64,000 bases of DNA from Massilia sp. Root335 (GCF_001425685.1 NZ_LMCY01000037.1:1422-65421); one strand, 5' to 3'. Positions 50,913 to 60,168 are shown, numbered from the stretch's first letter. Numbers and translations are program-made. The notes: a model not told the origin generated them from the sequence alone.

Positions 50913-52289
50913 ATGGACATGAGCGTATTTGACCTTTTCAAGATCGGCATCGGCCCATCGAGTTCGCACACGGTCGGCCCGATGGCGGCGGCGCGGCGCT
51001 TCCTCGTCGAATGCGGTCCGCTGGACAATGCGGTCGGCGTGGAAGCCCATCTGTACGGCTCGCTGGCGCTGACGGGCGTCGGCCACGCCACCGACAAGGC
51101 CGTGATCCTCGGCCTGATGGGCGAGACCCCGCAGGACGTCGACCCGGACACCGTCGACGACAAGCTCGCCGAGGCCGAGCTGGACGGCGTGCTGAACCTG
51201 CTCGGCGCGCAACCCGTGCCGTTTTCCAGCCGTACGGGCCTTGTCTGGCACAAGCAGTCCACCTTGCCCGACCACCCGAACGGCATGCGCTTCGTGCTGA
51301 AACTGGCGGACGGCAGCGTCATCGAGCGCATCTTTTATTCGATCGGCGGCGGCTTCATCACGGCGCCGGGCGAAACCCAGGCGACGCGCGAGGCGGCGCC
51401 CATCCCGTTCCCGTTCGACACGATGCGCGACCTGCTCGAGCACGGCAGCCGGCAGGGCCTGACGATTCCCGCGATGCTGCGCGCCAACGAATGCGCGCGC
51501 ATGTCGAACGACGCGCTCGATGCCGGCATCGATCGCATCTGGGAGGTGATGCGCGGCTGTATCGCGCACGGTCTCGTCACGGAAGGCGAGCTGCCGGGCG
51601 GGCTGAACGTCAAGCGCCGCGCGGCCAAGCTGTGGCGCCAGGAACGGGAAGCGCGCAACGCGGCGAACCACCTGCCGCACGATGCCGTCAACCAGGTCAG
51701 CCTGTACGCGATGGCCGTCAACGAAGAGAATGCGGCGGGCGGGCGCGTCGTGACGGCGCCCACGAACGGCGCGGCCGGCATCATCCCGGCCGTGCTGCGC
51801 TACTACGCCGAGGATTGCCGCCCGACCGACGCGCGGCGCGGTATCCACGACTTCCTGCTGACGGCGGCGGCCATCGGCATGCTGTGCAAGAAAAACGCAT
51901 CCATTTCCGGGGCCGAGATCGGGTGCCAGGGCGAGGTCGGCGTCGCGTGCGCCATGGCGGCGGCGGGACTCGTGGCGGCGCTGGGCGGGTCCAACGGCCA
52001 GATCGAGAACGCGGCCGAGATCGGCATCGAACACCACCTGGGCATGACCTGCGACCCGATCGGGGGCCTCGTGCAGATCCCGTGCATCGAGCGCAACGGC
52101 ATGGGGGCCATCAAGGCCATCACGGCGGCGTCGCTGGCGCTGAAGGGCGACGGCACCCACTTCGTCAGCCTGGACGATGTCATCGAGACGATGCGGCAGA
52201 CGGGTTTCGACATGCAGGCCAAGTACAAGGAGACGTCGCTGGGCGGACTGGCCATCCACGTTGTGACGGTCAACCACGCCGCGTGCTGA
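50913..52289 (+). CDS. sdaA: L-serine ammonia-lyase (iron-sulfur type)
   Basis: A 458-residue single-chain L-serine dehydratase that converts serine to pyruvate and ammonia. The N-terminal domain has SVFDLFKIGIGPSSSHTVGPM, and the catalytic domain has cluster cysteines in SGAEIGCQGEVGVAC and LGMTCDPIGGLVQIPCIERN, as expected for the [4Fe-4S] type. An AGGAGA ribosome site precedes the ATG. It extends the threonine/glycine/serine catabolic group. Confidence 0.95.
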   Translation: MDMSVFDLFKIGIGPSSSHTVGPMAAARRFLVECGPLDNAVGVEAHLYGSLALTGVGHATDKAVILGLMGETPQDVDPDTVDDKLAEAELDGVLNLLGAQPVPFSSRTGLVWHKQSTLPDHPNGMRFVLKLADGSVIERIFYSIGGGFITAPGETQATREAAPIPFPFDTMRDLLEHGSRQGLTIPAMLRANECARMSNDALDAGIDRIWEVMRGCIAHGLVTEGELPGGLNVKRRAAKLWRQEREARNAANHLPHDAVNQVSLYAMAVNEENAAGGRVVTAPTNGAAGIIPAVLRYYAEDCRPTDARRGIHDFLLTAAAIGMLCKKNASISGAEIGCQGEVGVACAMAAAGLVAALGGSNGQIENAAEIGIEHHLGMTCDPIGGLVQIPCIERNGMGAIKAITAASLALKGDGTHFVSLDDVIETMRQTGFDMQAKYKETSLGGLAIHVVTVNHAAC

Positions 52290-52290
52290 T

Positions 52291-52600
52291 CGGGCGGGGG
52301 GGCGCCCACCCAAGGCTATTCGATGCACCCGGTGATGGCCTGCCGTCGCGTGGGCGGGGGCCGCCCACCCTACGTTGTTCGATGCTCCCGGCAATTTCCT
52401 GCCGTCGCGTGGGCGGGGGCCGCCCACCCTACGTTGTTCGATGCTCCCGGCGATGGTCTGCCGTCGCGTGGGCGGGGGCCGCCCACCCTACGTTGTTCGA
52501 TGCTCCTGGCGATGGCCTGCCGTCGCGTGGGCGGGGGCCGCCCACCCTACGTTGTTCGATGCTCCCGGCGATTTGCTGCCGTAGGGCGGGCACCCCGTGC
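52291..52600. repeat. 59-bp tandem palindromic repeat array
   Basis: Units starting at 52321, 52380, 52439, 52498 and 52557 repeat with an exact 59-bp period; four are full and nearly identical, and partial copies flank them. Each unit holds the hairpin GTGGGCGG-GGG-CCGCCCAC. The array ends in another palindrome (GGCGGGCAC-CCC-GTGCCCGCC). It fills most of the 437-bp gap between sdaA and thrC and may stop sdaA transcription. No spacers of unique sequence exist, so it is not CRISPR. Confidence 0.9.
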
Positions 52601-52657
52601 CCGCCGGGCGCAAAACGTATCACGAGTGTGCGAATCTGGTGAACAATATTCGGCAAA

Positions 52658-52687
52658 AAGACAATATTGCCCGGTCCAGACTATAAT
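52658..52687 (+). promoter_or_regulatory. Sigma-70 promoter of thrC
   Basis: AAGACA (52658-52663) and a perfect TATAAT (52682-52687) are 18 bp apart. Transcription would begin near 52694, about 33 bases before the thrC ATG. No ribosome site is visible in that leader. Confidence 0.65.
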
Positions 52688-52726
52688 AAATATCCAACGC
52701 CAGCCAACTCCGATCTTTTCTACCGT

Positions 52727-54208
52727 ATGCAATATGTGTCCACCCGCGCGACGAGCGCGTCCGCAGCACGTAATCCCCAATCCTTTTCCGACATCCTGCT
52801 GGGCGGCCTGGCGCCGGACGGCGGGCTGTACCTGCCGGCCGATTACCCGCAGGTCACCGGCGCCGAGCTCGATGCATGGCGCAAGCTGTCGTATGCCGAA
52901 CTGGCCTACGAGATCCTGCGCAAGTTCGCCACCGACATCCCGGACGCCGACCTGAAGGCGCTGACCGCGAAGACCTACACGGCCGACGTGTACAAGAACG
53001 CGCGCGCCGACGAATCCGCCACCGAGATCACGCCGCTGCGCGTGCTGGAGCAAAGCCCGGACCGCACCCTGATCCTGCAAGCCCTGTCGAACGGCCCCAC
53101 GCTGGCCTTCAAGGACATGGCGATGCAGTTGCTGGGCAACCTGTTCGAATACGCGCTGGCGAAGAACGGCGACGAGCTGAACATCTTCGGCGCCACGTCC
53201 GGAGACACGGGCAGCGCGGCGGAATACGCGATGCGCGGCAAGCGCGGCATCCGCGTGTTCATGCTGTCGCCGCACAAGAAGATGAGCGCATTCCAGACGG
53301 CGCAGATGTTCAGCCTGCAGGACCCGAACATCTTCAACATCGCCGTCGAAGGCGTGTTCGACGATTGCCAGGACATGGTCAAGGCCGTCTCGAACGACCT
53401 CGAATTCAAGGTCCGCCACAAGATCGGCACCGTCAATTCGATCAACTGGGCGCGCGTCGTGGCGCAGGTCGTGTACTACTTCCGCGGCTACCTGGCGGCC
53501 ACGACGTCGAACGACCAGAAGGTGTCGTTCACGGTCCCGTCGGGCAACTTCGGCAATATCTGCGCCGGCCACATCGCTCGCATGATGGGCCTGCCGATCG
53601 CGAAGCTGGTCGTCGCGACCAACGAGAACAATGTGCTGGACGAATTCTTCCGCACCGGCGTGTACCGCGTGCGCAAGTCGGCCGAGACCTATCACACGTC
53701 GAGCCCGTCGATGGACATCTCGAAGGCGTCGAACTTCGAACGCTTCGTGTACGACCTCGTCGGCCGCGACGCGGATCGGACGCACGCGCTGTTCCGCAAG
53801 GTCGAGACGCACGGCGGCTTCGACCTGTCCGGCGGCCCGGGCAGCGACGGCGACGAATTCCGGCTGGTCGCGAACTACGGCTTCCAGTCCGGCTGCTCGA
53901 CGCACGAAGACCGCCTCGCGACGATCCGCGACATGGCCGACGACTACGGCATCACCATCGACACGCACACCGCGGACGGCATCAAGGTCGCGCGCGAGCA
54001 CGTGGAGCCGGGCGTGCCGATGATCGTGCTGGAGACGGCGCTGGCCGCCAAGTTCAACGAGTCCATCCTGGAGGCGCTGGGCACCGACGCCGAGCGTCCG
54101 GCCGGTTTCGAGGACATCGAGACGCTGCCGCAGCGCTTCGTCGTGATGCATGCGAACGTTGCCCAGATGAAGGAATTCATCGCGGCGCACACGGGACTGG
54201 CCAAGTGA
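52727..54208 (+). CDS. thrC: Threonine synthase
   Basis: A 493-residue PLP enzyme converting O-phosphohomoserine to threonine. It is the long bacterial form, starting MQYVSTR and having GGLAPDGGLYLPADYP, the PLP lysine Lys129 in TLAFKDMAMQ, GATSGDTGSAAEYAM and VPSGNFGNICAGH. ATG at 52727 matches the family start. moeA begins in its stop codon. The homoserine dehydrogenase gene often found upstream in related bacteria is absent here; a repeat array lies there instead. Confidence 0.96.
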   Translation: MQYVSTRATSASAARNPQSFSDILLGGLAPDGGLYLPADYPQVTGAELDAWRKLSYAELAYEILRKFATDIPDADLKALTAKTYTADVYKNARADESATEITPLRVLEQSPDRTLILQALSNGPTLAFKDMAMQLLGNLFEYALAKNGDELNIFGATSGDTGSAAEYAMRGKRGIRVFMLSPHKKMSAFQTAQMFSLQDPNIFNIAVEGVFDDCQDMVKAVSNDLEFKVRHKIGTVNSINWARVVAQVVYYFRGYLAATTSNDQKVSFTVPSGNFGNICAGHIARMMGLPIAKLVVATNENNVLDEFFRTGVYRVRKSAETYHTSSPSMDISKASNFERFVYDLVGRDADRTHALFRKVETHGGFDLSGGPGSDGDEFRLVANYGFQSGCSTHEDRLATIRDMADDYGITIDTHTADGIKVAREHVEPGVPMIVLETALAAKFNESILEALGTDAERPAGFEDIETLPQRFVVMHANVAQMKEFIAAHTGLAK

Positions 54209-55455
54209 ATCCGCAGGCTGTCCACCTTGCGCGCAAGCCCTTGATGCCGGTGCGCGCGGCGCTCGACTTCCTGCTGGCCGCGGCGCGCGTCGTGGACGGC
54301 GTGGAGGAAGTCGACACGCTGGCCGCCAACGGCCGCGTGCTGGCCGTCGACCAGGTGTCGGGGCTGAACGTGCCGTCCGCCGACAACACGCAGATGGATG
54401 GCTACGCGGTGCGCTCCCACGACTGTGCGAGCGGGGCGGCCACGTTGCGCATCGCCCAGCGCATCCCGGCGGGTACGGTCGGCCTGCCGCTCGAGCCGGG
54501 CACCGCGGCGCGCATCTTCACGGGCGCCCTGATTCCGGCGGGCGCGGATGCCGTCGTGATGCAGGAGCAGTGCGAAGCGGACGGCGATCAGGTCACCGTG
54601 AAGCACGCGCCGCAGCCGGGCGAATGGATCCGCCGCGCCGGCGAGGACATCGTGGCCGGCGCCGTGATCCTGCCGGCCGGCACGCGGCTGCGCAGCCAGG
54701 AACTCGGCCTCGCCAGTTCCGTCGGCCTCGCGCGCCTGCCCGTGCGCAGGCGCCTGCGCGTTGCCGTGTTCTTCACGGGCGACGAGCTGGCGATGCCGGG
54801 CGAAGCCCTGAAGCCGGGCGCCATCTACAATTCGAACCGCTTCACCTTGCGGGGCCTGCTGGAAAACCTCGGTTGCGACATCGCCGACTACGGCATCGTG
54901 CCCGATTCGCTGGAGGCCACGCGTGACACCTTGCGCGCCGCCGCCGCGCGGCACGACCTGATCATCACGTCGGGCGGGGTGTCCGTCGGCGAGGAAGACC
55001 ACATCAAGCCGGCCGTGGAAGCGGAAGGGCGGTTGAACATGTGGCAGATCGCCGTCAAGCCGGGCAAGCCGCTCGCGTTCGGCGAGGTGCGCCGCGCCGA
55101 CGGCAACGGCCATGCGTTCTTCCTGGGCCTGCCCGGGAATCCGGTGTCCAGCTTCATCACCTTCCTCCTGTTCGTGCGGCCGTTCCTGCTGCGCCTGCAG
55201 GGCGTGACGGGCGCCGTCGAACCGCGCACGATCCCGCTGCGCGCGGACTTCGACTGGGCGAAGCCGGACCGCCGCAACGAATTCCTGCGCGCCCGCATCA
55301 ACGACGCCGGCGGCCTCGACCTGTTTCCGAACCAGGGTTCGGGTGTGCTCACGTCGACCGTGTGGGCGGACGGCTTGATCGACAATCCGCCGGGCCAGGC
55401 GATCGCGCGGGGCGACATCGTGCGCTTCATCCCGTTCAGCGCGCTGCAGTACTGA
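54205..55455 (+). CDS. moeA: Molybdopterin molybdenumtransferase
   Basis: A 416-residue MoeA that inserts molybdate into adenylylated molybdopterin. Visible motifs are PSADNTQMDGYAVRS, IFTGALIPAGADAVVMQE, the SGGVSVGEEDHIKPAV loop and GLPGNPVSS. The GTG start at 54205 overlaps the thrC stop (GTGA), so it is translationally coupled. moaD follows 9 bp after. Confidence 0.95.
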   Translation: MNPQAVHLARKPLMPVRAALDFLLAAARVVDGVEEVDTLAANGRVLAVDQVSGLNVPSADNTQMDGYAVRSHDCASGAATLRIAQRIPAGTVGLPLEPGTAARIFTGALIPAGADAVVMQEQCEADGDQVTVKHAPQPGEWIRRAGEDIVAGAVILPAGTRLRSQELGLASSVGLARLPVRRRLRVAVFFTGDELAMPGEALKPGAIYNSNRFTLRGLLENLGCDIADYGIVPDSLEATRDTLRAAAARHDLIITSGGVSVGEEDHIKPAVEAEGRLNMWQIAVKPGKPLAFGEVRRADGNGHAFFLGLPGNPVSSFITFLLFVRPFLLRLQGVTGAVEPRTIPLRADFDWAKPDRRNEFLRARINDAGGLDLFPNQGSGVLTSTVWADGLIDNPPGQAIARGDIVRFIPFSALQY

Positions 55456-55464
55456 AAGACGACC

Positions 55465-55722
55465 ATGAAGATCAATCTGCGATTCTTTGCCAGCGTGCGC
55501 GAAGCCGTGGGCAGCCCGGGCGAGACCGTCGACCTGCCGGCAAGCGTGGCGACGGTGGGCGCCGTGCGTGACTTCCTGATCGCCCGTGGCGGCGCGTGGG
55601 CCGCTGCGCTCGCGCACGAGCGCGCGCTGCGCATGGCGTTCAATCAGATGATGTGCGAGCCGGGAACGGCCATCGCCGAAGGCGGCGAAGTGGCGTTCTT
55701 CCCGCCGGTGACCGGCGGTTGA
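55465..55722 (+). CDS. moaD: Molybdopterin synthase sulfur carrier subunit
   Basis: An 85-residue ubiquitin-fold sulfur carrier. It starts MKINLRFFASVREAVG and ends in PPVTGG, whose terminal diglycine is thiocarboxylated. It supplies sulfur to MoaE for molybdopterin synthesis. The moaE gene that usually follows in related genomes is missing here; a repeat array begins about 40 bp later. Confidence 0.95.
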   Translation: MKINLRFFASVREAVGSPGETVDLPASVATVGAVRDFLIARGGAWAAALAHERALRMAFNQMMCEPGTAIAEGGEVAFFPPVTGG

Positions 55723-55763
55723 ACCCGAGTTACATGGCACTGCCGCCTGGCGTGCCGTAGTCC

Positions 55764-56045
55764 GTCGTTCCCGCGCAGGCGGAACCCACTTGCGCAGCGC
55801 TGCCGAGGGGTACGCAGCACCCCGTCGTTCCCGCGCAGGGGGGAACCCAATTTGCGCAGCGTTGCCGAGGGGTACGCAGCACCCCGTCGTTCCCGCGCAG
55901 GGGGGAACCCAATTTGCGCAGCGCTGCCGAGGGGTACGCAGCACCCCGTCGTTCCCGCGTAGGCGGGAACCCAATTTACGCAGCGTTGCCGTGAGGTGCG
56001 CAGTACTGCCGGCTTCACTTGGGTCCCCGCCTGCGCGGGGACGAC
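55764..56045. repeat. About 62-bp tandem REP-like array
   Basis: Units beginning GTCGTTCCCGCG start at 55764, 55824, 55886 and 55948 (periods 60, 62, 62) and are closed at 56019-56045 by an inverse unit. The four direct copies share GGAACCCA and GAGGGGTACGCAGCACCCC. It fills the 344-bp gap between moaD and the convergent TRAP binding-protein gene. It is related to the element at 50764. Confidence 0.88.
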
Positions 56046-56066
56046 GTTTTCAAGTAATGTAGTCGA

Positions 56067-57086
56067 TCAGACGATCGTCTTCTCCGCCAGCGCCAGCAGT
56101 TTCGCGCAATCTGCATTGCGCTCGGCGTAGTCGCGCCACGCGGTCGTGCGCGCGAGGTCCTGCCACTTGCGCAGCGAGTCGCCGTTCAGGTCCACCGTGC
56201 GGCCGCCGGCGCCCTGGAACAGCGCGGCCACGGCCGCATCGTCCATCTGGGCCGATTTGCGCGCGAACGCTTCCAGGTCGGCGCCCACCGAGAGCAGCAC
56301 GGCCTGCTGGTCGCGCGGCAGCCGGTCGAAGGCGGCGCGCGACATGATCAGGGGCTCCAGCATGAACCAGTAGGTGCCGCCGCGCGCCGTCGTGACGGAC
56401 TTGCTGACTTCGTCGAGGCGGAACGAGATCAGCGACGAGGACGACGTCATGGCCGCGTCGAGCTGGCCTTTTTCGAGCGCACCGCGGATGTCGTTCGACG
56501 GCATCGACACGACGTTGGCGCCCGCTTCCTTGAGGATCATGTCCATTTCGGGCGAGCCGCCGCGCACCCGGAGGCCCGCCGCGTCTTCCGGGTCGACGAT
56601 CGGCTTGCCGCGCGACGCCATGCCGCCCGCCTGCCAGATCCAGCTCAGCAGGATGAGGCCCTTGTCGGCCAGCACCCGCTTGAATTCAGTGCCGATTTCT
56701 TCGTTTTTCCAGGCATAGCCCTGTTCGTACGACGTGACGAGGCCCGGCATGAGGCCGATGTTCACTTCGGGCAGGTCGGCGCCGGCGTACGACAGCGGTA
56801 CGAGCGAGATGTCCAGCGCGCCCTTCGCCAGCGCGGGAATCTGGGCTTCGCTCTTCATCAGCGAGGAGTGCGGGTAGATCGAGAATTTGACGCGTCCCTT
56901 GGTCCGCCGTTCCGTCTCGGTGGCGAACATGCGGCACAGGCGGTCGCGGAAATCGCCTTCGGCCACGCTGCCGCCGGGGAATTGATGGGAAATCTTGAGA
57001 TTCGTGGGCTGGGCCCATGCAGCGTGCAGCAAGAGCGGGCTGGCCGCGATTCCGACCAGCAATGTCCTACGCGTCAATACCGACAT
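56067..57086 (-). CDS. TRAP transporter substrate-binding protein (DctP family)
   Basis: A 339-residue periplasmic binding protein. A Tat-like or Sec signal (TRRTLLVGIAASPLLLHAAWAQ) is followed by ISHQFPGGS, GALDISLVPLSYAG and the substrate-carboxylate region RVRGGSPEMDMILKEAGANVV, as in DctP proteins. ATG at 57086 was chosen because GGAGG lies six bases upstream; an ATG at 57092 directly abuts it. No DctQ or DctM genes are nearby, so the partner permease must be elsewhere. Its promoter is clear at 57195-57222. Confidence 0.87.
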   Translation of the reverse strand: MSVLTRRTLLVGIAASPLLLHAAWAQPTNLKISHQFPGGSVAEGDFRDRLCRMFATETERRTKGRVKFSIYPHSSLMKSEAQIPALAKGALDISLVPLSYAGADLPEVNIGLMPGLVTSYEQGYAWKNEEIGTEFKRVLADKGLILLSWIWQAGGMASRGKPIVDPEDAAGLRVRGGSPEMDMILKEAGANVVSMPSNDIRGALEKGQLDAAMTSSSSLISFRLDEVSKSVTTARGGTYWFMLEPLIMSRAAFDRLPRDQQAVLLSVGADLEAFARKSAQMDDAAVAALFQGAGGRTVDLNGDSLRKWQDLARTTAWRDYAERNADCAKLLALAEKTIV

Positions 57087-57194
57087 AAACATCCTCCAAG
57101 ATGATATTACGGACTACCGGACGAATCGTGGACCCCTCTTGACGACCGCCTGAGGCGTACATCGTTCGCGATTTCACATTATGTTGTGCGTATA

Positions 57195-57222
57195 AGAATA
57201 GGCTCAGCCGTAGGCTTGTCAA
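57195..57222 (-). promoter_or_regulatory. Sigma-70 promoter of the TRAP binding-protein gene
   Basis: On the minus strand a perfect TTGACA (57222-57217) is followed after 16 bp by TATTCT (57200-57195). The leader to the ATG is about 100 bases. Confidence 0.65.
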
Positions 57223-57493
57223 GAAAATATTGCAATAAAAAACCGTGCGTCGCAGCATAAAAAATGCAGGAAGAATCAAGCGGCCAGGGAGGCAGTATCG
57301 CGCGCGGGAGTCGCTGCTCCTTGCGCTGGATCTGATGTGCGCCCGGTTCGCGTTTGCTGCGGCGCCGCGAATCTCGCGGCCGTCACCGGACGGGCGTTAG
57401 CGTTTTTTGACAGATCATGCAGAGTGGGGCGGGGAACCGGGGCGGCGCGGTGCCGCCCGGCATGCGCCCCGCATGGCACGGGGCGCGGCCCGG
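57223..57493. other. Rest of the intergenic region before the M28 peptidase stop codon
   Basis: Together with the promoter and leader this makes a 407-bp gap between two minus-strand genes. The stretch at 57223-57270 is A/T-rich (upstream region of the promoter); the rest is G+C-rich. Reading frames here are shadows with no ribosome sites. No repeat or RNA structure stood out. Confidence 0.5.
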
Positions 57494-58858
57494 TCAGCGC
57501 GCGGGGAGCGGATACGTGGCCGGACTGACGTTGCCGTCCTTGTCGACGGCCTGCACGCCGAACAGCAGATTGTCCTTCGACAGGTCGAGGCGGTAGTTCG
57601 TCACGTTGCCGACGAACTTCGCGCCCTGCCACAGCGGGGCCGTCGTGTCGCGCCACACGATGCGGTAGCCGGCCAGGTCCGGCTCCGTGTTCGCCTGCCA
57701 CGCGAGGTCGGTGCCGTTGTCCAGGTTCGCCGTCCTGACCCTGACCTCCTGCGGCGCGGCCGGCGCCAGCGCGAGCGCGGCGAGCGACGCGGCGTTCACG
57801 CGCGCCACCTGCGCCACGTAGTCCGGATCGACGTACTCGGGCAGGTCGCCGATCTTCTTGCCGTTTTCCGTGCGCAGGTCCTGGTGCTGGTGATTGAAGT
57901 CTTCGTGCGGTTCCGTGAAGCGCACGGCCGCATAGCCGGCGTCCAGGAACGGGCTGTGGTCGCCGCCGCGCAGGTAGCGGTCGCGCCGGTAGATGATATT
58001 CACCTTGAAGCCGGGGACGTAGCGCTCGCCCGTTTCCTTGACGTGGCGCGCGAGCTGGCGCGTGATCGAGTCGTTTTCGCCGCCGGTCTGGAGCAACGTG
58101 CGCAGCGCCGGCGTCGTTTCCTTCACGGGCGGCACGCCTTCCGCGAACAGGCGCACCTCGGCGTTATCCAGCTTGCCGTGTTCGTCGTGCGAGCTGCCGA
58201 TGATGTCGTTGTTCAGCATGCCGGCGATGTTCATCCCGGCCGCCCTGGCCTTGGCCGCATAGTCGCCGGAGCCGTACAGGCCCTGTTCCTCCGCCGCGAC
58301 CGTCATGAACACGAGCGACGCGTCGAATGCGTGGCGCGCCATCACGCAGGCCATTTCGATGACGGCGGCCGTGCCCGACGCATCGTCGTTGGCGCCGGGC
58401 GCGTCGGCCGTGGCGTTCATCACGTCGGTCACGCGCGAATCGTAATGGCCGCTGACGACGTAGTAGCGGTCCTTCGACGCCGCCTGTGTGCCCGGCAGCG
58501 TGGCCACCACGTTGACGATCTCGGTCGGCCGCGTGATCCGCTTGTCGACTGGGTGCACGTGGCTCTGGAACTGCACGTCCAGCCGGCCGGCGCCGCAGCG
58601 TTCCAGCTCGGACTTGATCCAGCGCCGCGCCGCGCCGATGCCGCGCGTGTCGGACGCGGTCTCGGACATCGTGTGGCGCGTGCCGAACCCGACGAGTTTG
58701 TCGACGTAGGCGTGGATCCGCTGCGGGGAGATCTCGCGCACGATCGCGTCGATCTCGGCCTGGCGCGCGGGCAGGGCCGCGTCCGCGGGCGGCGCCGCCT
58801 GCGCGCCGGCGCCGGCCAGCAACAGGATGGGGAAAGTGGTCTTGAGTACGGGATGCAT
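57494..58858 (-). CDS. M28 family zinc aminopeptidase with fibronectin-like tail
   Basis: A 454-residue exported peptidase. A signal peptide (to about residue 21, AQA) precedes the M28 domain with zinc ligands in VVSGHYDSR, GANDDASGTAAV, AAEEQGLYGS, LNNDIIGS and a C-terminal histidine in EPHEDFNHQHQ. The last 95 residues or so form a fibronectin type III-like domain (APQEVRVRTANLDNGTDLAWQ). It likely removes N-terminal residues from peptides outside the cytoplasm. AAGGAG lies before the ATG. Confidence 0.9.
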   Translation of the reverse strand: MHPVLKTTFPILLLAGAGAQAAPPADAALPARQAEIDAIVREISPQRIHAYVDKLVGFGTRHTMSETASDTRGIGAARRWIKSELERCGAGRLDVQFQSHVHPVDKRITRPTEIVNVVATLPGTQAASKDRYYVVSGHYDSRVTDVMNATADAPGANDDASGTAAVIEMACVMARHAFDASLVFMTVAAEEQGLYGSGDYAAKARAAGMNIAGMLNNDIIGSSHDEHGKLDNAEVRLFAEGVPPVKETTPALRTLLQTGGENDSITRQLARHVKETGERYVPGFKVNIIYRRDRYLRGGDHSPFLDAGYAAVRFTEPHEDFNHQHQDLRTENGKKIGDLPEYVDPDYVAQVARVNAASLAALALAPAAPQEVRVRTANLDNGTDLAWQANTEPDLAGYRIVWRDTTAPLWQGAKFVGNVTNYRLDLSKDNLLFGVQAVDKDGNVSPATYPLPAR

Positions 58859-59017
58859 GGGACTCCTTGGGCTGACGAATCGGCGCCGCGGATCGCGCGG
58901 TCCGGCTGTTGTTGTGCATGCGGTGCGTGCGGGATGCGCCGCGGCCGCCGGGATGCACTGTACCGGACGGCGGCGGCGCGGGGAAGCTTTACGCCGCGCG
59001 CCGCCGCCCTGCTTGTG

Positions 59018-59968
59018 TCACAAGGTTCCGAGGAAGGTGCGGATCGCGGCGATGACGGCGTCGGGCTGGTCGAACATCGCGAAATGGCGGGCCGGCGCCA
59101 CGATCGCGACCTGCAGCTTCGGCGTGCCGTCCATCAGCGCCCGGTAGTAGTCCGCCTTGCCGGCGGGCGTCAAGCCCTGCTGCGCGCTGTCCAGGTCCAG
59201 GTAAGGCACGATGGCCAGCACCGGCGCCTGGATGGCCTTCAGGCCGGGCCGCAGGTCCAGCGTCAGCACGTCCGCGGCCCAGGCGCCGACGGAGGCGGGA
59301 TCGCTGCGCGCCGTCAGCTGCGCCAGCGCGTCTGCCCGGGACATGTCCAGCACGCCGATCGTCCGCATGTAGGCTTGCTGCTGCTGGGCGAACAGGGCCG
59401 GCGGCTGCTTGCCGATCTGGGCGCGCGTGCGCTCGGCGAACTGCGCGCGCTGTTCGGGCGGCAGGTCTTCCGTGCCGGGCATCACGGGCAGGCCGTCGAT
59501 GCTGACGATGCCGCCCACGAGCGCGGGCTTGTCCTCGGCCACGGCGAGGGCCAGGATGCCGCCCAGGCTGTGGCCCACGATGACCGGTTTGTCGAGGCGG
59601 CGACGCGCGATCAGTTCCTCGACGGCGGTGCGCGCCGCCGCGAACGGCGCCGGTCCGGCCTTTGGCCTGCCGTCGAAGCCGGGCAAGGTCAGCACGTACA
59701 CGGCGTGGTCGGAGGAGAAGGCGCGGATGGTGTCTTGCCACACCCAGCTGCCGCTCGCGAGGCCCGGGATCAGGATCAGCGGCCGGCCCTTGTCGCCATG
59801 GCGTTCGACGAGCACGCCGGCGACTTCGAAACGTTCGGCCGGCGCGAGGGCGGCGGCGTAGCGGTTCGGTTCCGGGGCCGCATCGGCGGCGCGGCTCGTG
59901 GGGAGGGCGCCGCCGACGAGGGCGGCGAAAATGGCGGCGAGTGCGGCTTTGTTGCGAAGGCGGGTCAT
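59018..59968 (-). CDS. Alpha/beta hydrolase, exported
   Basis: A 316-residue hydrolase with an N-terminal signal peptide (to about residue 27) and the alpha/beta fold: oxyanion strand LILIPGLASGSW, nucleophile elbow GHSLGG (Ser134), and a C-terminal histidine in APARHFAMFDQP. Substrate unknown; esterase or thioesterase is likely. Its ATG overlaps the stop codon of the small HTH gene, so it is the last gene of a three-gene operon. Confidence 0.85.
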   Translation of the reverse strand: MTRLRNKAALAAIFAALVGGALPTSRAADAAPEPNRYAAALAPAERFEVAGVLVERHGDKGRPLILIPGLASGSWVWQDTIRAFSSDHAVYVLTLPGFDGRPKAGPAPFAAARTAVEELIARRRLDKPVIVGHSLGGILALAVAEDKPALVGGIVSIDGLPVMPGTEDLPPEQRAQFAERTRAQIGKQPPALFAQQQQAYMRTIGVLDMSRADALAQLTARSDPASVGAWAADVLTLDLRPGLKAIQAPVLAIVPYLDLDSAQQGLTPAGKADYYRALMDGTPKLQVAIVAPARHFAMFDQPDAVIAAIRTFLGTL

Positions 59969-60168
59969 GCGGTCTCCTGGTCGGGGAAGAAAATGGTTTC
60001 GATCGTTTGTCCGAACAGCCGCGCCAGCGCGAACGCCAGCGGCAGGCTCGGGTCGTAGCGGCCCGTCTCGATGGCGATGACGGTCTGGCGCGAGACGTCC
60101 AGCAGCTCGGCCAGGTGCGCCTGGCTCCAGCCGCGCGTCGCGCGCAGGTCGCGGATGGCGTTCTTCAT
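59965..60168 (-). CDS. Small XRE-type regulator
   Basis: A 67-residue protein that is little more than a helix-turn-helix (IRDLRATRGWSQAHLAELLDVSRQTVIAIETGRYDPSLPLAFALARLFG), of the YozG/COG1476 class. Such regulators often sit beside a small membrane protein and repress their own operon. Both its start and stop overlap neighbours (ATGA). A palindromic operator lies on the operon promoter. Confidence 0.88.
   Translation of the reverse strand: MKNAIRDLRATRGWSQAHLAELLDVSRQTVIAIETGRYDPSLPLAFALARLFGQTIETIFFPDQETA

Noticed and set aside
52291..52600. CRISPR-like array
   Set aside because: The repeat unit equals the full period, there are no unique spacers, and no cas genes are nearby.
55764..56045. 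Second CRISPR-like array
   Set aside because: Again no spacers; units are REP-like palindromes with slight length variation.
57276..57701. A 141-codon minus-strand frame beside the M28 peptidase
   Set aside because: Overlaps the peptidase 3' end in another frame, with low-complexity Arg/Ala composition and no ribosome site.
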